Shown: positions 49,570 through 59,140, counted from the stretch's first letter. The stretch: 64,000 nt of DNA from Aliirhizobium wenxiniae (GCF_019511445.1 NZ_JAEUAN010000026.1:1-64000), one strand, 5' to 3'. Numbers and translations: made by a program. Notes: a model not told the origin generated them from the letters alone.

Positions 49570-50331
49570 CTATTTCTGGATCTGCGGAGAGAGGAGGAAA
49601 TCGAGTATCGATGTTTCAATAGCCGCGGCCTCGGCACGGGTAGCCGGGTTGCTGAAGCGTGGGCGCGGCAAGGGGACGGTAATGGTTTGTTCCACGCTTG
49701 CCGGTCGTGGTGAAAGCAGATGGATCCTGTCGGAAAGCATCACGGCTTCCCGGACGTCATGGGTGATCAGAATGATTGTCCAGCGATGTTTGAGCCACAT
49801 GGCCTCCAGCCAGATCTGCATCTGATTTCGGGTCAGCGCATCAAGGGCTCCGAACGGTTCGTCGAGCAGCAGAACGGGGCGATCCTGAACGATGGTGCGC
49901 AGGAGCGCCGCGCGCTGGCGCATGCCGCCGGAAAGCGCACGAGGATAGTGCCTTTCGAAACCACTAAGACCGAATTCTTCGAACAGCGGTTCGACCCGCT
50001 TACGGGCCTCTTTTCTCGGCACTCCCTGCACTTCAAGGCCAAGTGTCGTGTTATCCAGGATCCGCCGCCAGGGCATCAGTGCATCCCGTTGCGGCATGAA
50101 GGCGAAGGGGCGTTCGTTCGACGCAAGCGGTCTGCCGGAAAACCGGACCTCGCCGCCACAGGCGGTCGCGGCACCTGTCAAAAGCTTGAATATGGTCGAT
50201 TTTCCCGCTCCTGACGGACCTAATATAGAGACGAATTCGCCTGGCATGACATCCAGCGTGACGTCGCGAAGCACATCGATCTCACCGAAGTTCAGCGAAA
50301 CCCCGTCGAGGGAGAGAAGCGGCACCGTCAT
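49570..50331 (-). CDS. thiZ: Thiamine-precursor ABC transporter, ATPase
   Basis: 253 residues. Walker A GPSGAGKST, signature LSGGMRQRAALLRTI, Walker B VLLLDEPFGALDALTR. SsuB/TauB-type subfamily. Overlaps the permease gene by 4 nt and precedes thiY by 14 nt. Cytoplasmic motor for import. Confidence 0.92.
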   Translation of the reverse strand: MTVPLLSLDGVSLNFGEIDVLRDVTLDVMPGEFVSILGPSGAGKSTIFKLLTGAATACGGEVRFSGRPLASNERPFAFMPQRDALMPWRRILDNTTLGLEVQGVPRKEARKRVEPLFEEFGLSGFERHYPRALSGGMRQRAALLRTIVQDRPVLLLDEPFGALDALTRNQMQIWLEAMWLKHRWTIILITHDVREAVMLSDRIHLLSPRPASVEQTITVPLPRPRFSNPATRAEAAAIETSILDFLLSPQIQK

Positions 50332-51134
50332 CTGCCCCTCCCTGAGGAGCTATCGATCCAAGGAGCAGCCAGCCGCTGCACGGCCCATGTGGCGCTGAAG
50401 AGAAGCAATGTCAGAAGCGAGCTGACGAGGACCGCCGCGAGCACGAGGTCGGGCCGGAAATTGTTCTTGGCATTGAGCATGTAGATACCGAGCCCTCTGG
50501 CGGCTCCGGCATATTCGGCGAAGATGGCGGCAACCACGGCATAGGTGATCGAAATGCGCAATCCGGCAAAGAAATAGGGCAGGGCAGACGGCAGGCGGGC
50601 AAGCCGGAAGCGCTTCCAGCGCGACGCCCCCATGGAGGCGAGCAGATCCTCCACTTCCCTTTCCGTCGAGGCATAACCTTCGGCCAGCGCGACGAGCATG
50701 GGAAAGAATGTGACGAGTGCCACCAGCAGGATTTTGGGCAGCAGCCCAAAGCCGAACCACAACACGACCAGCGGCGCGATTGCGACAAGCGGCAGAGTCT
50801 GGCTGGCGATGAAGATGGGAAAGAGTGCTTGCCGCATCAGAGCGGAAAAATCGATGACGATCGAAAGCACGAACGCCAGAACAAGTGACAGCGAAAAGCC
50901 CAACAGGGTCGCCCGAAGCGTCGGCACGGTATTGAGCCACAAGGCCTCACGATGGAGCCAGGCTTGAAACAGCACTTGTGACGGTGCAGGCAAGGTCGTC
51001 TCGGATATGCCGGAGGAGCGGCAATAGATCTCCCAAGCGAACAGCAGGCTGAACGCGGCGATGAGAGCCGGCAGCGCCCGGAAGAGATGATCGCGAAGCA
51101 TACGGCTGCGCATGCGGAAAACGCTCGACGACAT
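50328..51134 (-). CDS. thiX: Thiamine-precursor ABC transporter, permease
   Basis: 268 residues, about six helices. The coupling loop ASTEREVEDLLASMGASRWKRFRLARLPSALPYFFAGLRISITYAVVAAIFAEYAG is the SsuC/ThiX pattern. 19 nt after ykoF. Confidence 0.92.
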   Translation of the reverse strand: MSSSVFRMRSRMLRDHLFRALPALIAAFSLLFAWEIYCRSSGISETTLPAPSQVLFQAWLHREALWLNTVPTLRATLLGFSLSLVLAFVLSIVIDFSALMRQALFPIFIASQTLPLVAIAPLVVLWFGFGLLPKILLVALVTFFPMLVALAEGYASTEREVEDLLASMGASRWKRFRLARLPSALPYFFAGLRISITYAVVAAIFAEYAGAARGLGIYMLNAKNNFRPDLVLAAVLVSSLLTLLLFSATWAVQRLAAPWIDSSSGRGR

Positions 51135-51153
51135 CGGATTGTCCGTGAAGGCG

Positions 51154-51762
51154 TTAGATGGATGTCGGGCTGTTGGCCGAAACGGTCAGATCGATGGTCA
51201 CATGACCCTGCGGTGGTCCGAAACGGACAAAAGCTTCGCCAACCGTTGCGAAAACCGGAGCGGCATCGCCACGCAGCTTGGTGCAGAAATTCTTCGACCG
51301 GTCGAACACGCCTGACGATTTGATGAAGTCGATGCAGCCATAAATCTCATCCATGTGCTGGCCAATACCGAGCGTATAGAGAGAAAACTGCGCTGCGGTC
51401 GGCTGACCGGCAAGCGGAATGGACGAGACGGCGGCCAATGCTTGCGCCTTGCGTTCTTCAAGCGGCGCCAACGGTCCGGTCATTTCGGGTACATGGCAGA
51501 TCGGATCATCCGGTTCGCCCGGGCAGCCGCGCGACAGCGTCGCATGCATGACGCAATGCTTGCCGGATTTGGCTGCTGCGACGAAGAGATCACGCATCGC
51601 GGAAAGGACGACATCGGGTGTGCCGACAAGAAGCGTCGAGATATCGTCCGTCTCTATCCTCAACTGGTCCCGGTAGGGATCGAGCGCGGACAAGGCGCCC
51701 ATAATGACGTCGACGAAATCGTCGGACATCGGGTAAAGGGAAATCTGCGCGCCGGAAAACAT
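51154..51762 (-). CDS. ykoF: YkoF-family thiamine/HMP-binding protein
   Basis: 202 residues, two YKOF-type ferredoxin-like halves: AQISLYPMSDDFVDVIMGAL (residues 5-24) and the second AAQFSLYTLGIGQHMDEIYGCIDFIKSSGVF (about 120-150). Bacillus YkoF binds thiamine and its pyrimidine. Cytoplasmic. Its start follows the riboswitch by about 5 nt, so translation is the probable point of control. First of four genes (ykoF, thiX, thiZ, thiY). Confidence 0.9.
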   Translation of the reverse strand: MFSGAQISLYPMSDDFVDVIMGALSALDPYRDQLRIETDDISTLLVGTPDVVLSAMRDLFVAAAKSGKHCVMHATLSRGCPGEPDDPICHVPEMTGPLAPLEERKAQALAAVSSIPLAGQPTAAQFSLYTLGIGQHMDEIYGCIDFIKSSGVFDRSKNFCTKLRGDAAPVFATVGEAFVRFGPPQGHVTIDLTVSANSPTSI

Positions 51763-51766
51763 CTTA

Positions 51767-51858
51767 CACCTCGCTCCGCTGGCATTATCCAGATCAGCTT
51801 AAGGGTCCACGGTCATGGCGACCGAATCTCAACCCCGGCATTACGGAGCACCCCTGTC
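51767..51858 (-). promoter_or_regulatory. TPP riboswitch (thiamine pyrophosphate)
   Basis: On the minus strand the conserved cores appear in order: GGGGTGCTCCG, then TTGAGA, ACCCTT, CTGATCTGGATAATGCCAGCG and a closing GGAGCGAGG. The last contains the ribosome-binding GAGG for ykoF. Spacing and order match the TPP aptamer, although the P3 loop extends normally. Ligand binding would mask the ribosome site. Confidence 0.93.
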
Positions 51859-51992
51859 TTGCCCCTGATAGATCACTTCACACGGAACTTGCAAGGGGGA
51901 GTGTCAAACGGTGAGCCTAAAGCTAGGCTGCTAAATGTGCGGCATTTCTGACGCAGGAGCGCCTGAAATGTGGGGAGGGCGCCTATCGCGCA

Positions 51993-52021
51993 TTGACACA
52001 CTTTTATGTGATCGATAATTC
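51993..52021 (+). promoter_or_regulatory. Candidate promoter of the siderophore receptor operon
   Basis: TTGACA at 51993-51998, 17-nt spacer, TAATTC at 52016-52021. About 90 nt before the receptor start. No clear Fur or RirA box was recognised. Confidence 0.5.
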
Positions 52022-52107
52022 CTGAGTTGGCAGGTCATGTTTTGCTTCCGCTGGTTGCGGCTGTGAAGTCCTTGATTTGGTTGGTTTCTACTCAGGGGGC
52101 ACTTTGG

Positions 52108-54234
52108 ATGTTTCGCGCTAATGTTTTCAATTCGGCCGTAAAGAAGGCCGGTGGTCGCAATCGTTTGCTTATCCTGTTGTCCAGCTGTGCCGTTATCTTA
52201 CCGCTGCAGGCTCATGCGCAGGATGCCGATGGGGCTGATGCTGGCACGACACTGAAGCCGATCACCCTGAGGGCAGACGGTTCACCGGTGGGGCCCGATT
52301 CGACGATCGTTGCGAAGAACACGCGGGCGGCGAGCAAAACCGACACGCCGGTCCTTGATGCCCCGGCCTCTGTCTCAATCGTGACCGAAGAAGAACTGGA
52401 AGAGCGCGGTGTAACAAACCTCGATGAGGCGCTTTCCTACACGCCGGGCGTCTCTACAGACGTCTATGGATCGGATAACCGATACGATCACTATATGATC
52501 CGGGGCTTTTATGCGTCGAACAGCACTTACCGCGATGGCTTGCCGCTGCGCGTGAGCAACTTCACCGGCAGCCGCATGGAGCCTTACGGCCTGCAGCGTC
52601 TTGAGGTATTAAAGGGTTCGAACTCGACTCTGTTCGGCCTTTCCTCCCCTGGTGGTATCGTCAATGCCGTCACCAAACGGCCACAAGACTATAAGTTCGG
52701 CGAGATCTATACGACATTCGGCGAGGATCATATCGAGACGGGCACCGATTTCGGCGGTCCGATCGATCCCGACGGGCTGTGGTCCTATCGGCTTACCGCG
52801 AAGTGGCAGGATGCCAAGCAGGGCATCGAATACAGTGATGATGGCCGCGTTTACATCGCCCCGGCCCTTACGTTCAGCCCCTCCGCGGATACGGACTTCA
52901 CGCTGCTGATGAGCTACAGCAAGCGTGACGGCAGCACTGCACACAGCATTCCGTATCTTTCTGGAATCGATTCTGATACCTTTCTCGCAGAGCCCGATTT
53001 CGACAACATGGACACCATCGAGCGGAACATCGGCTACGAGTTCCGCCATGATTTCGGCAACGGCTTGGAGTTCCGTCAGAACGCGCGCTACACCGATCTC
53101 GATATGGTCTATCAGCAGGTTTACACGGCTACGCCTGTGTTTACGGATGATCGTGCCGCTTTCGACGTAGATGGCAGCAACCAGCGCATCGATATCGATA
53201 ACCAGTTCCAGTACGATGCAAATTTCGATCGTTTTGACAGCCGTACGCTTTTTGGCTTCAGCTATGAGCACGATAAGCTGCGGGAGGCGTCCGCATTTGG
53301 TTCGGCTGGCCCGATCGATCCTTTCAATCCGATTTACTGCGGTCGCGCTTGCATCACGCTTCCGGCGAAAACTGTTACCGATTCCACGCAAACTGCCAAA
53401 AGCGTTTATCTCCAAGAAGAGCTGACACTGGATGACCAGTGGATCCTTACGCTTGGCGGGCGTTACGACCATGTCGATACGGAGAGCAATGGCGTAGATG
53501 CAGTTGACGAGGCTTTCACGACGCGGGCCGGTTTGACGTACAAGGCGACGAACGAGTTGTCATTCTACGCAAGCTACATGGAATCGTTCCTTCCGGTGGG
53601 CGCCGACCGCTCCAGATATGTCGGGACGCCTCAGCCGCAGGAGGGCACCCAGTACGAAGTCGGAATGAAGTACCAGCCTGAAGGCATTGACGCGCTATTT
53701 ACGGTCGCCTTGTTCGATCTGACACAGACCAATGTTCCGCAATACCAGTCCAGTACTGCTAGCTACCTCCAGATAGGCAAGACAAAGGTTCGCGGTATCG
53801 AGCTCGAAAGCAAGGTTGCTCTTTCCGATCGTCTCGATCTTATCGCAGGCTATTCCTACTGGGATGCCAAGATCGACAACGACCTTAACTCTGCCATCAT
53901 CGGCAACCGCCCCGAAACGGTTCCAAATCAAGTGGCATCGCTTTGGGCCAACTATACTATTCCCGGCAATGGCACTCTCGGTGACCTGACATTGGGTGTG
54001 GGCGCGCGTTTTGTTGCCGGGATCTATGCCGACAATGAAAACACCGTCAAGCTTCCATCGCGGACGCTGATTGATGCTGCCGTGAAATATCAGGCCACCG
54101 AGAATGTCGCATTGTCAGTCAATGCAACGAACCTCTTTGACAAGGAGTTCATCAGCGACGTCGATACATACAGCAACTCAGCCTTCTATGGCGATCGCCG
54201 CAAGGTTTTGGGCACGTTGAAATATACCTGGTAA
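52108..54234 (+). CDS. TonB-dependent siderophore receptor
   Basis: 708 residues from ATG 52108, after CAGGGGG. Signal peptide ending near QAHAQ (residue 38), a TonB-box-like LKPITL, a plug domain (about 80-190: VLDAPASVSIVTEEELEERG, LSYTPGVSTDVYGSDNRYDHYMIRGFYASN, LEVLKGSNSTLFGLSSPGGIVNAVTKRP) and a 22-strand barrel ending in KYTW. FhuA/FoxA-like, probably ferric hydroxamate. First gene of a transport locus; a terminator follows before the binding-protein gene, so the downstream genes may have a separate promoter. Confidence 0.93.
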   Translation: MFRANVFNSAVKKAGGRNRLLILLSSCAVILPLQAHAQDADGADAGTTLKPITLRADGSPVGPDSTIVAKNTRAASKTDTPVLDAPASVSIVTEEELEERGVTNLDEALSYTPGVSTDVYGSDNRYDHYMIRGFYASNSTYRDGLPLRVSNFTGSRMEPYGLQRLEVLKGSNSTLFGLSSPGGIVNAVTKRPQDYKFGEIYTTFGEDHIETGTDFGGPIDPDGLWSYRLTAKWQDAKQGIEYSDDGRVYIAPALTFSPSADTDFTLLMSYSKRDGSTAHSIPYLSGIDSDTFLAEPDFDNMDTIERNIGYEFRHDFGNGLEFRQNARYTDLDMVYQQVYTATPVFTDDRAAFDVDGSNQRIDIDNQFQYDANFDRFDSRTLFGFSYEHDKLREASAFGSAGPIDPFNPIYCGRACITLPAKTVTDSTQTAKSVYLQEELTLDDQWILTLGGRYDHVDTESNGVDAVDEAFTTRAGLTYKATNELSFYASYMESFLPVGADRSRYVGTPQPQEGTQYEVGMKYQPEGIDALFTVALFDLTQTNVPQYQSSTASYLQIGKTKVRGIELESKVALSDRLDLIAGYSYWDAKIDNDLNSAIIGNRPETVPNQVASLWANYTIPGNGTLGDLTLGVGARFVAGIYADNENTVKLPSRTLIDAAVKYQATENVALSVNATNLFDKEFISDVDTYSNSAFYGDRRKVLGTLKYTW

Positions 54235-54251
54235 ATCGGCTCAAGTTCAGG

Positions 54252-54287
54252 CATTCCTCGGCGCAGTCGAGGAATGTCTTTGTTTTT
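54252..54287 (+). terminator. Intrinsic terminator after the receptor gene
   Basis: CATTCCTCG, 7-nt loop, CGAGGAATG and then TCTTTGTTTTT; perfect 9-bp stem. Confidence 0.85.
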
Positions 54288-54382
54288 GCGATTTGATCCC
54301 GGTGCCTGCGCCGTGAGAAGCGATCAGGTCGCTGCAGATCATGATTGGAAAAGCGATGCGAAAGGTCGGTTCTGGCGAAAGC

Positions 54383-55435
54383 ATGGCGAATGCCTGTAAT
54401 GGCATGAAACGCCGCGAGCTTCTCGTGCGCATGGCCGCGGGGGTATCCGGAGCGGTTGCCGTGAGTGCCGGGCTGGATCCGTTTCTATCCTTTGGGCGCA
54501 GCGCGTTTGCCGCCGGCGAAGAACTGCGTTTCGAGCACGTCTATGGCGAGACGGTTCTTTCAAGACCGGCCGAGCGCGTCGTGTCGCTGGGGTACAACGT
54601 TCATGATGCGCTTCTAGCGCTTGATGTCGCACCTGTCGGGATCAGGCAGTGGTTCGGCAACCAGCCTTACGGTGTCTGGCCATGGGCGCAATCTTATCTC
54701 GGAGATGCCAAGCCTCAGCTGATTTCTGGCGAGGTCTCGATGGAAGTGGTGGCTGGCCTGCAGCCCGATCTCATCGTTGCCGTGGGATCAGGTATTTCGA
54801 AAGATGAATATGACGTCCTGTCCCAGATAGCGCCGGTGCTGATGCAACCGAAAGATAAAGCCGCTTATGGTATGGGCTGGGATGATCTAACCCGAATGGT
54901 CGGCAAGGCTGTGGGCAAAACGGAACTCGCAGAAAAACGTGTTGCAGAAGTGGAAGCGAAGTTTCAGGCCGTGCGGGATGCGCATCCGGACTGGAAGGGC
55001 ATGACGGCGGTCTGCGCCTATAATTTCGGTGGTGAGACCGGCGCTTTTATCGGAACCGATACCCGGGCGACGTTCCTCGCCGAACTCGGCTTCAAGCCGA
55101 CGCAAAAAATCCTGTCGCTTTCGGAGACGCAAGGGTTTTACGCTCGTCTTTCGCCCGAGGACCTGGCTCCTCTGGATGCTGATCTGCTGATCTGGGTATC
55201 CACCTCGGACAAGGTGCCGGATATCCGGGCCCTGCCTTTGCGCAAGACGCTTCGCGCTCACACCGAAGGACGAGAAGTTTTTGCCGGTGAAGTGATGGCG
55301 GCGGCACTGAGCTTCGGCAGCATTCTTTCCTTGCCCTATGCTCTTGATGCCCTGAAGGATGACATCGTTCTGGCTCTTGATGGGGATCCCGAAACGCCGG
55401 TTATCTCCAGCACGGCGGCGGGGCTGGCGCCTTGA
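54383..55435 (+). CDS. Iron-siderophore ABC transporter, substrate-binding protein (FhuD/FepB type)
   Basis: 350 residues from the ATG at 54383 (54341 and 54404 are alternatives). N-terminus has KRRELLVRM, a twin-arginine-like export signal, then a hydrophobic stretch. Class III binding protein: RVVSLGYNVHDALLALDVAPVGI, GEVSMEVVAGLQPDLIVAVGS. It hands ferric siderophore to the two permeases. Its stop overlaps the TTG start of the first permease (TTGA). Confidence 0.9.
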   Translation: MANACNGMKRRELLVRMAAGVSGAVAVSAGLDPFLSFGRSAFAAGEELRFEHVYGETVLSRPAERVVSLGYNVHDALLALDVAPVGIRQWFGNQPYGVWPWAQSYLGDAKPQLISGEVSMEVVAGLQPDLIVAVGSGISKDEYDVLSQIAPVLMQPKDKAAYGMGWDDLTRMVGKAVGKTELAEKRVAEVEAKFQAVRDAHPDWKGMTAVCAYNFGGETGAFIGTDTRATFLAELGFKPTQKILSLSETQGFYARLSPEDLAPLDADLLIWVSTSDKVPDIRALPLRKTLRAHTEGREVFAGEVMAAALSFGSILSLPYALDALKDDIVLALDGDPETPVISSTAAGLAP

Positions 55436-56418
55436 AGGCGGCAATCGAGCTTGTACTGCTGTTTTTCGTCGCGATTGCCCTGACACTGGTGGTCGGGGTT
55501 CGCGATGCGGGGATTTCAGATGTCTGGAATGCCCTTTTTGCCTTTGATGCCAGTGACCCGACCCATACCGTCATCCGGTCTGTCCGTATGCCACGCCTTG
55601 TGGCGGGCCTTATTGCGGGGGCCGGTCTTGGAATGGCCGGCACGATCATGCAGGCCGTGACACGCAACCCGCTGGCGGATCCAGGCCTTCTCGGTGTCAA
55701 TGCCGGCGCGGCATTTGCCGTCGTGGTCGGAGCGCTCATCACCGGCTATTCCGACAGTGGCATGATGGCTGCCCTTGCTTTTCCGGGAGCTGCAATTGCC
55801 TCTATCGCCGTCTTCCTTGTCGGTGGCGCCCGAAGCGGATCAGGCAGTCCCATCCGGTTGACGCTGGCAGGTGTCGCGATCAACGCGCTTCTCCTTTCGC
55901 TTGTCTCGGCGATCATTCTTTCCCGTGCCGAAACACTCGAGATCTTTCGCTTTTGGGTCACGGGGTCGCTGGCACAGGCAAATACGCGCCCACTCGAAGC
56001 GATGTTCATTGCCCTGCTGATAGGCGCGGCCATTGCTGCAATCATCGCACCTCGCATAGAGGCTCTCGCTCTGGGTTCTTCGTTGGCACGTGGTCTCGGA
56101 ACCAAGCCAGGGGCAGTACAGCTTTCAGCCCTTCTGGCAATCATGCTGATGACCGGCGCGGCGGTGGCCGTGGCAGGACCGATCGCCTTTGTCGGTCTCG
56201 TGGTTCCTCCCCTTGCCAGACGGATCGGCCGGCATGTCTTGCGCAGTGAACTCGTGGTTTCGGCTATCCTTGGAGGATCTGTGATCCTGCTTGCCGATAC
56301 CGCCGGCCGGCTGGTGGTGGCGCCTGCGGAAATCCGCGTCGGCATCATGACGGCGCTTGTCGGCGCTCCTGTCTTCATTTTCGTCGTGCGGCGTCTCAAG
56401 CCCGGTGCGCTGACATGA
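55432..56418 (+). CDS. FecCD-family iron-siderophore permease 1
   Basis: 328 residues, about nine helices. FecCD signatures RMPRLVAGLIAGAGLGMAGTIMQAVTRNPLADPGLLGVNAGAAFAV and LVVPPLARRIG. Translation starts with TTG overlapping the previous stop. Forms a heterodimer with permease 2. Confidence 0.92.
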   Translation: MKAAIELVLLFFVAIALTLVVGVRDAGISDVWNALFAFDASDPTHTVIRSVRMPRLVAGLIAGAGLGMAGTIMQAVTRNPLADPGLLGVNAGAAFAVVVGALITGYSDSGMMAALAFPGAAIASIAVFLVGGARSGSGSPIRLTLAGVAINALLLSLVSAIILSRAETLEIFRFWVTGSLAQANTRPLEAMFIALLIGAAIAAIIAPRIEALALGSSLARGLGTKPGAVQLSALLAIMLMTGAAVAVAGPIAFVGLVVPPLARRIGRHVLRSELVVSAILGGSVILLADTAGRLVVAPAEIRVGIMTALVGAPVFIFVVRRLKPGALT

Positions 56419-57422
56419 GTGCTTTAGGGACCGGGAAAGAGATCCTGGCAGGCTGGGTAGTGCTCGGTTGTCTGCTGGTTGCTGCAGTTCTGATTTCGCT
56501 GACGGTTGGCCAGATCATGATTACCCCCGCTGAACTGCTGCGCGGGTTGATGACCGGAACCGGACCGGGCTCCCTGACGCTGAGGGTTTTGCGTGGTCCC
56601 TCCACAATGACGGCAGTTGGCGCTGGTGCCGTTCTGGGTGTTTCGGGAACGATCTTCCAGATACTTCTACGCAATCCGCTCGCTGCGCCGGATGTGATGG
56701 GTTTCATGTCCGGAGCAGGCTGCGCCGTTGTTGCCGGCGTTGCTTTCGGGCTTCTCATCCCCTTGCCGATCCTTGCCGCAATCGGTGGGTTGGTCGCAGC
56801 CGCGCTGGTTGCTGGCCTGTCGTTTCATCGGGGGGCCAAGCAGTCACCGCTGACATTGATCCTGGTGGGCATCGGCATCGGTTTTTTTGCCTCGGCGGTC
56901 AGCAGTTTTCTGGTGATCCGAATGCCGCCGCAAGAGGCGTCTGACGCCCAGCGCTGGCTTGCCGGCTCTCTGTCTGCGCGCAATTGGGGGCATGTCCTGC
57001 AGGTCTTCGGGCTGGGGGCGCTGCTCTTTATCGTGCTTGCATTGCAGGTTCGCGCCATGGCGCTTCTTGAGCTTGGCGACGAGCTGGCAGCAGGCCTTGG
57101 GGCACGCGTCGAGCGCGCGCGGTATGGGCTGATCTGCACCGGTGTTCTCCTTGCTGCCGTCGGCGTGGCCGTCGCGGGGCCGGTGCCGTTCGTCGCCATG
57201 ATGGCTGGGCCGCTCGGCATGCGGATCGCGGGTGTCAAACACCCGGCTTCACGCCTCACTGCGGCGGCCATAGCCGGAGCGACGATTACCGTTTTCGCGG
57301 AAGTCATATCGCGCTCGGCAATCCCGGGATTGCAATTGCCGGTCGGTGTCATGACCGGGATCATGGGGGCGCCATATCTGCTGTGGCTGCTCTGGAAGGA
57401 AGTGGAGGCAGGAGAAGTATGA
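56415..57422 (+). CDS. FecCD-family iron-siderophore permease 2
   Basis: 335 residues. GAVLGVSGTIFQILLRNPLAAPDVMGFMSGA and MMAGPLGMRIAGVKHPASRL show the family; paralogue of permease 1. ATGA overlaps at both ends of the gene show tight coupling of the operon. Confidence 0.92.
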   Translation: MSALGTGKEILAGWVVLGCLLVAAVLISLTVGQIMITPAELLRGLMTGTGPGSLTLRVLRGPSTMTAVGAGAVLGVSGTIFQILLRNPLAAPDVMGFMSGAGCAVVAGVAFGLLIPLPILAAIGGLVAAALVAGLSFHRGAKQSPLTLILVGIGIGFFASAVSSFLVIRMPPQEASDAQRWLAGSLSARNWGHVLQVFGLGALLFIVLALQVRAMALLELGDELAAGLGARVERARYGLICTGVLLAAVGVAVAGPVPFVAMMAGPLGMRIAGVKHPASRLTAAAIAGATITVFAEVISRSAIPGLQLPVGVMTGIMGAPYLLWLLWKEVEAGEV

Positions 57423-58198
57423 CCGAAACCGGGCTGACCACCTCATCCCTCACACTCGGCTACCGCGAACGTGTGGTTATCCGCGAGCTTTCGATTGCCG
57501 TGCCGGATCGCCGAGTGACATCCATTCTCGGCCCGAACGGCTGTGGCAAGTCTACCTTTCTCAAAGCGCTGGCCCGCCTTATCGCACCGGCTTCTGGCCA
57601 GGTGCGCCTATCCGGAGACGATATAGCCAAGATCGACACGCGTGCCCTTGCGCGCCGTCTCTCCATCCTGCCGCAATCGCCAAAGGCGCCGGAAGGTATC
57701 ACTGTCTCCGACCTCGTCAGGCGGGGGAGAACTCCGTGGCGCGGGTTGCTTGCACCGTGGAGTGAAGAAGACGCCAGGATATGCCAACAGGCGCTCGAAC
57801 AGGTGGGCTTGGGCGAGCTGGCCGAACGGCCTATCGACGAACTGTCAGGCGGCCAGCGCCAGCGGGCATGGATCGCGCTCGTGCTGGCACAGAACACACC
57901 CTATCTGCTGCTCGATGAGCCGACGACATGGCTTGATCTGGCGCATCAGCTGGAAGTTCTCTCCCTGCTGCAGAAGCGCAATCGTGACCATGGAACGACG
58001 GTCGTAACCGTGCTTCATGACCTGAACCTGGCTGTACGGTTTTCCGACCACCTCGTTCTTTTCGGTGGACATGGCCTGGTTGCCGAAGGCGCGCCGGAAG
58101 AGGTCATCACCTCGGAAAATCTGCAGGCTGCGTTCAGCCTCAAGGCTCTGGTAATGCCGGATCCATTGACCGGACGACCGATGATCGTGCCTCACTGA
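57419..58198 (+). CDS. Iron-siderophore ABC transporter, ATP-binding protein
   Basis: 259 residues from ATG 57419 (ATGA overlap). Walker A GPNGCGKST, signature LSGGQRQRAWIALVLA, Walker B LLLDEPTTWLDLAHQ and H-loop VLHDLNLAVRF fit FecE/FhuC. Ends the operon before a terminator. Confidence 0.94.
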   Translation: MTETGLTTSSLTLGYRERVVIRELSIAVPDRRVTSILGPNGCGKSTFLKALARLIAPASGQVRLSGDDIAKIDTRALARRLSILPQSPKAPEGITVSDLVRRGRTPWRGLLAPWSEEDARICQQALEQVGLGELAERPIDELSGGQRQRAWIALVLAQNTPYLLLDEPTTWLDLAHQLEVLSLLQKRNRDHGTTVVTVLHDLNLAVRFSDHLVLFGGHGLVAEGAPEEVITSENLQAAFSLKALVMPDPLTGRPMIVPH

Positions 58199-58263
58199 TA
58201 AGGCTTTCATCCTGTCTTTCTGAGACGGTATCGCATAAGCGATATTCGTCGTGATCCGGAGAT

Positions 58264-58294
58264 CGCGGAACCAAACGTGGTTTCGCGGATTTTT
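58264..58294 (+). terminator. Intrinsic terminator after the siderophore operon
   Basis: CGCGGAACC, 6-nt loop, GGTTTCGCG (one G-U pair), then GATTTTTC, 66 nt after the ATPase stop and 27 nt before the next gene. Confidence 0.75.
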
Positions 58295-58320
58295 CTACCG
58301 GTTCGGAAGGGCGAGGCGCA

Positions 58321-58731
58321 ATGTTACCTGCATTTTTCTCAGAGGCGGTGGGTGCCGAGAAAGCTGCCACACGCGTCCTCATTGCCGAGGACGAATTTCT
58401 GCTGCGGCTTGACGCGGCCGAGAGCATGCGGCGGCTCGGCTGGCAGGTTGTCGAAGTGTCTTCCGCCGACGAAGCAATGGAGCTTCTGCGCTACAGCGTG
58501 ACCTTCGATCTTCTTCTCACCGATATCAACATGCCGGGGCAGGCGGATGGACTTGATCTCGCCCGTTACGTGCGCTCGGCCTATCCCGAAATGAAGATCG
58601 CCATCATGTCGGAGGAACGTGAGGTGCCGTCGATTGATCGGGAACTGTGCGAACTCGTTCTGGTGAAGCCGGTCTGGAATATTGGTGAAAGTCTGATCAA
58701 GATTATGGAGGTAAGCCAAGATGCAAGCTGA
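58321..58731 (+). CDS. Single-domain response regulator (CheY-like)
   Basis: 136 residues, one receiver domain from about 15. Acidic pocket AEDE, phospho-acceptor Asp in LLLTDINMPG, switch Ser in AIMSEE and Lys in VLVKPVWN are intact, so it should be phosphorylatable. GCGAGGCGC precedes the ATG. It overlaps the next response regulator by 11 nt. No kinase gene nearby. Confidence 0.9.
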   Translation: MLPAFFSEAVGAEKAATRVLIAEDEFLLRLDAAESMRRLGWQVVEVSSADEAMELLRYSVTFDLLLTDINMPGQADGLDLARYVRSAYPEMKIAIMSEEREVPSIDRELCELVLVKPVWNIGESLIKIMEVSQDAS

Positions 58732-59092
58732 CGATGTCGAGACGATCCTGGTTGCGAGCAGCGATGCCCTGCAGCGATCGATGATAGCCAAGTATCTGCG
58801 CGAATGCGGTTACAGCGTCATCGAGGCGACAGGTTTCGAAGACGCCAAGATCGCGATCGGGCATTACGAGATCGATGTCGTGGTTTCGGATACGCAGATG
58901 CAGGATGGAACTGGCTTCGACCTCTCCACCCATATCCGTTCGGTCGGCCAGCCGATAGAGATCATACTGACGCAATCCCTGGTCAAGACCGCCCAGGTCG
59001 CGGGCGATCTCTGTGAGCAGGGACCGCTCGACCAACCTTACCACCCGCAGCGTCTGGTCGATGAGATCAAGCGGTTGCGAGCGGTTCGCTAA
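58721..59092 (+). CDS. Degenerate response regulator
   Basis: 123 residues, receiver fold. The phospho-acceptor Asp is kept (VVVSDTQMQD) but the acidic pair is VASSD with only one Asp, and the conserved Lys before Pro is replaced by Gln (GPLDQPYHP). Phosphorylation is therefore uncertain. Overlap with the first receiver gene suggests the two proteins work together, perhaps as phosphate sink and adaptor. Confidence 0.85.
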   Translation: MQADDVETILVASSDALQRSMIAKYLRECGYSVIEATGFEDAKIAIGHYEIDVVVSDTQMQDGTGFDLSTHIRSVGQPIEIILTQSLVKTAQVAGDLCEQGPLDQPYHPQRLVDEIKRLRAVR

Positions 59093-59140
59093 GGCTATTC
59101 CAGCCTTTCCTCGGGCGCATGTCGCTGGAGCAACTGCGCT

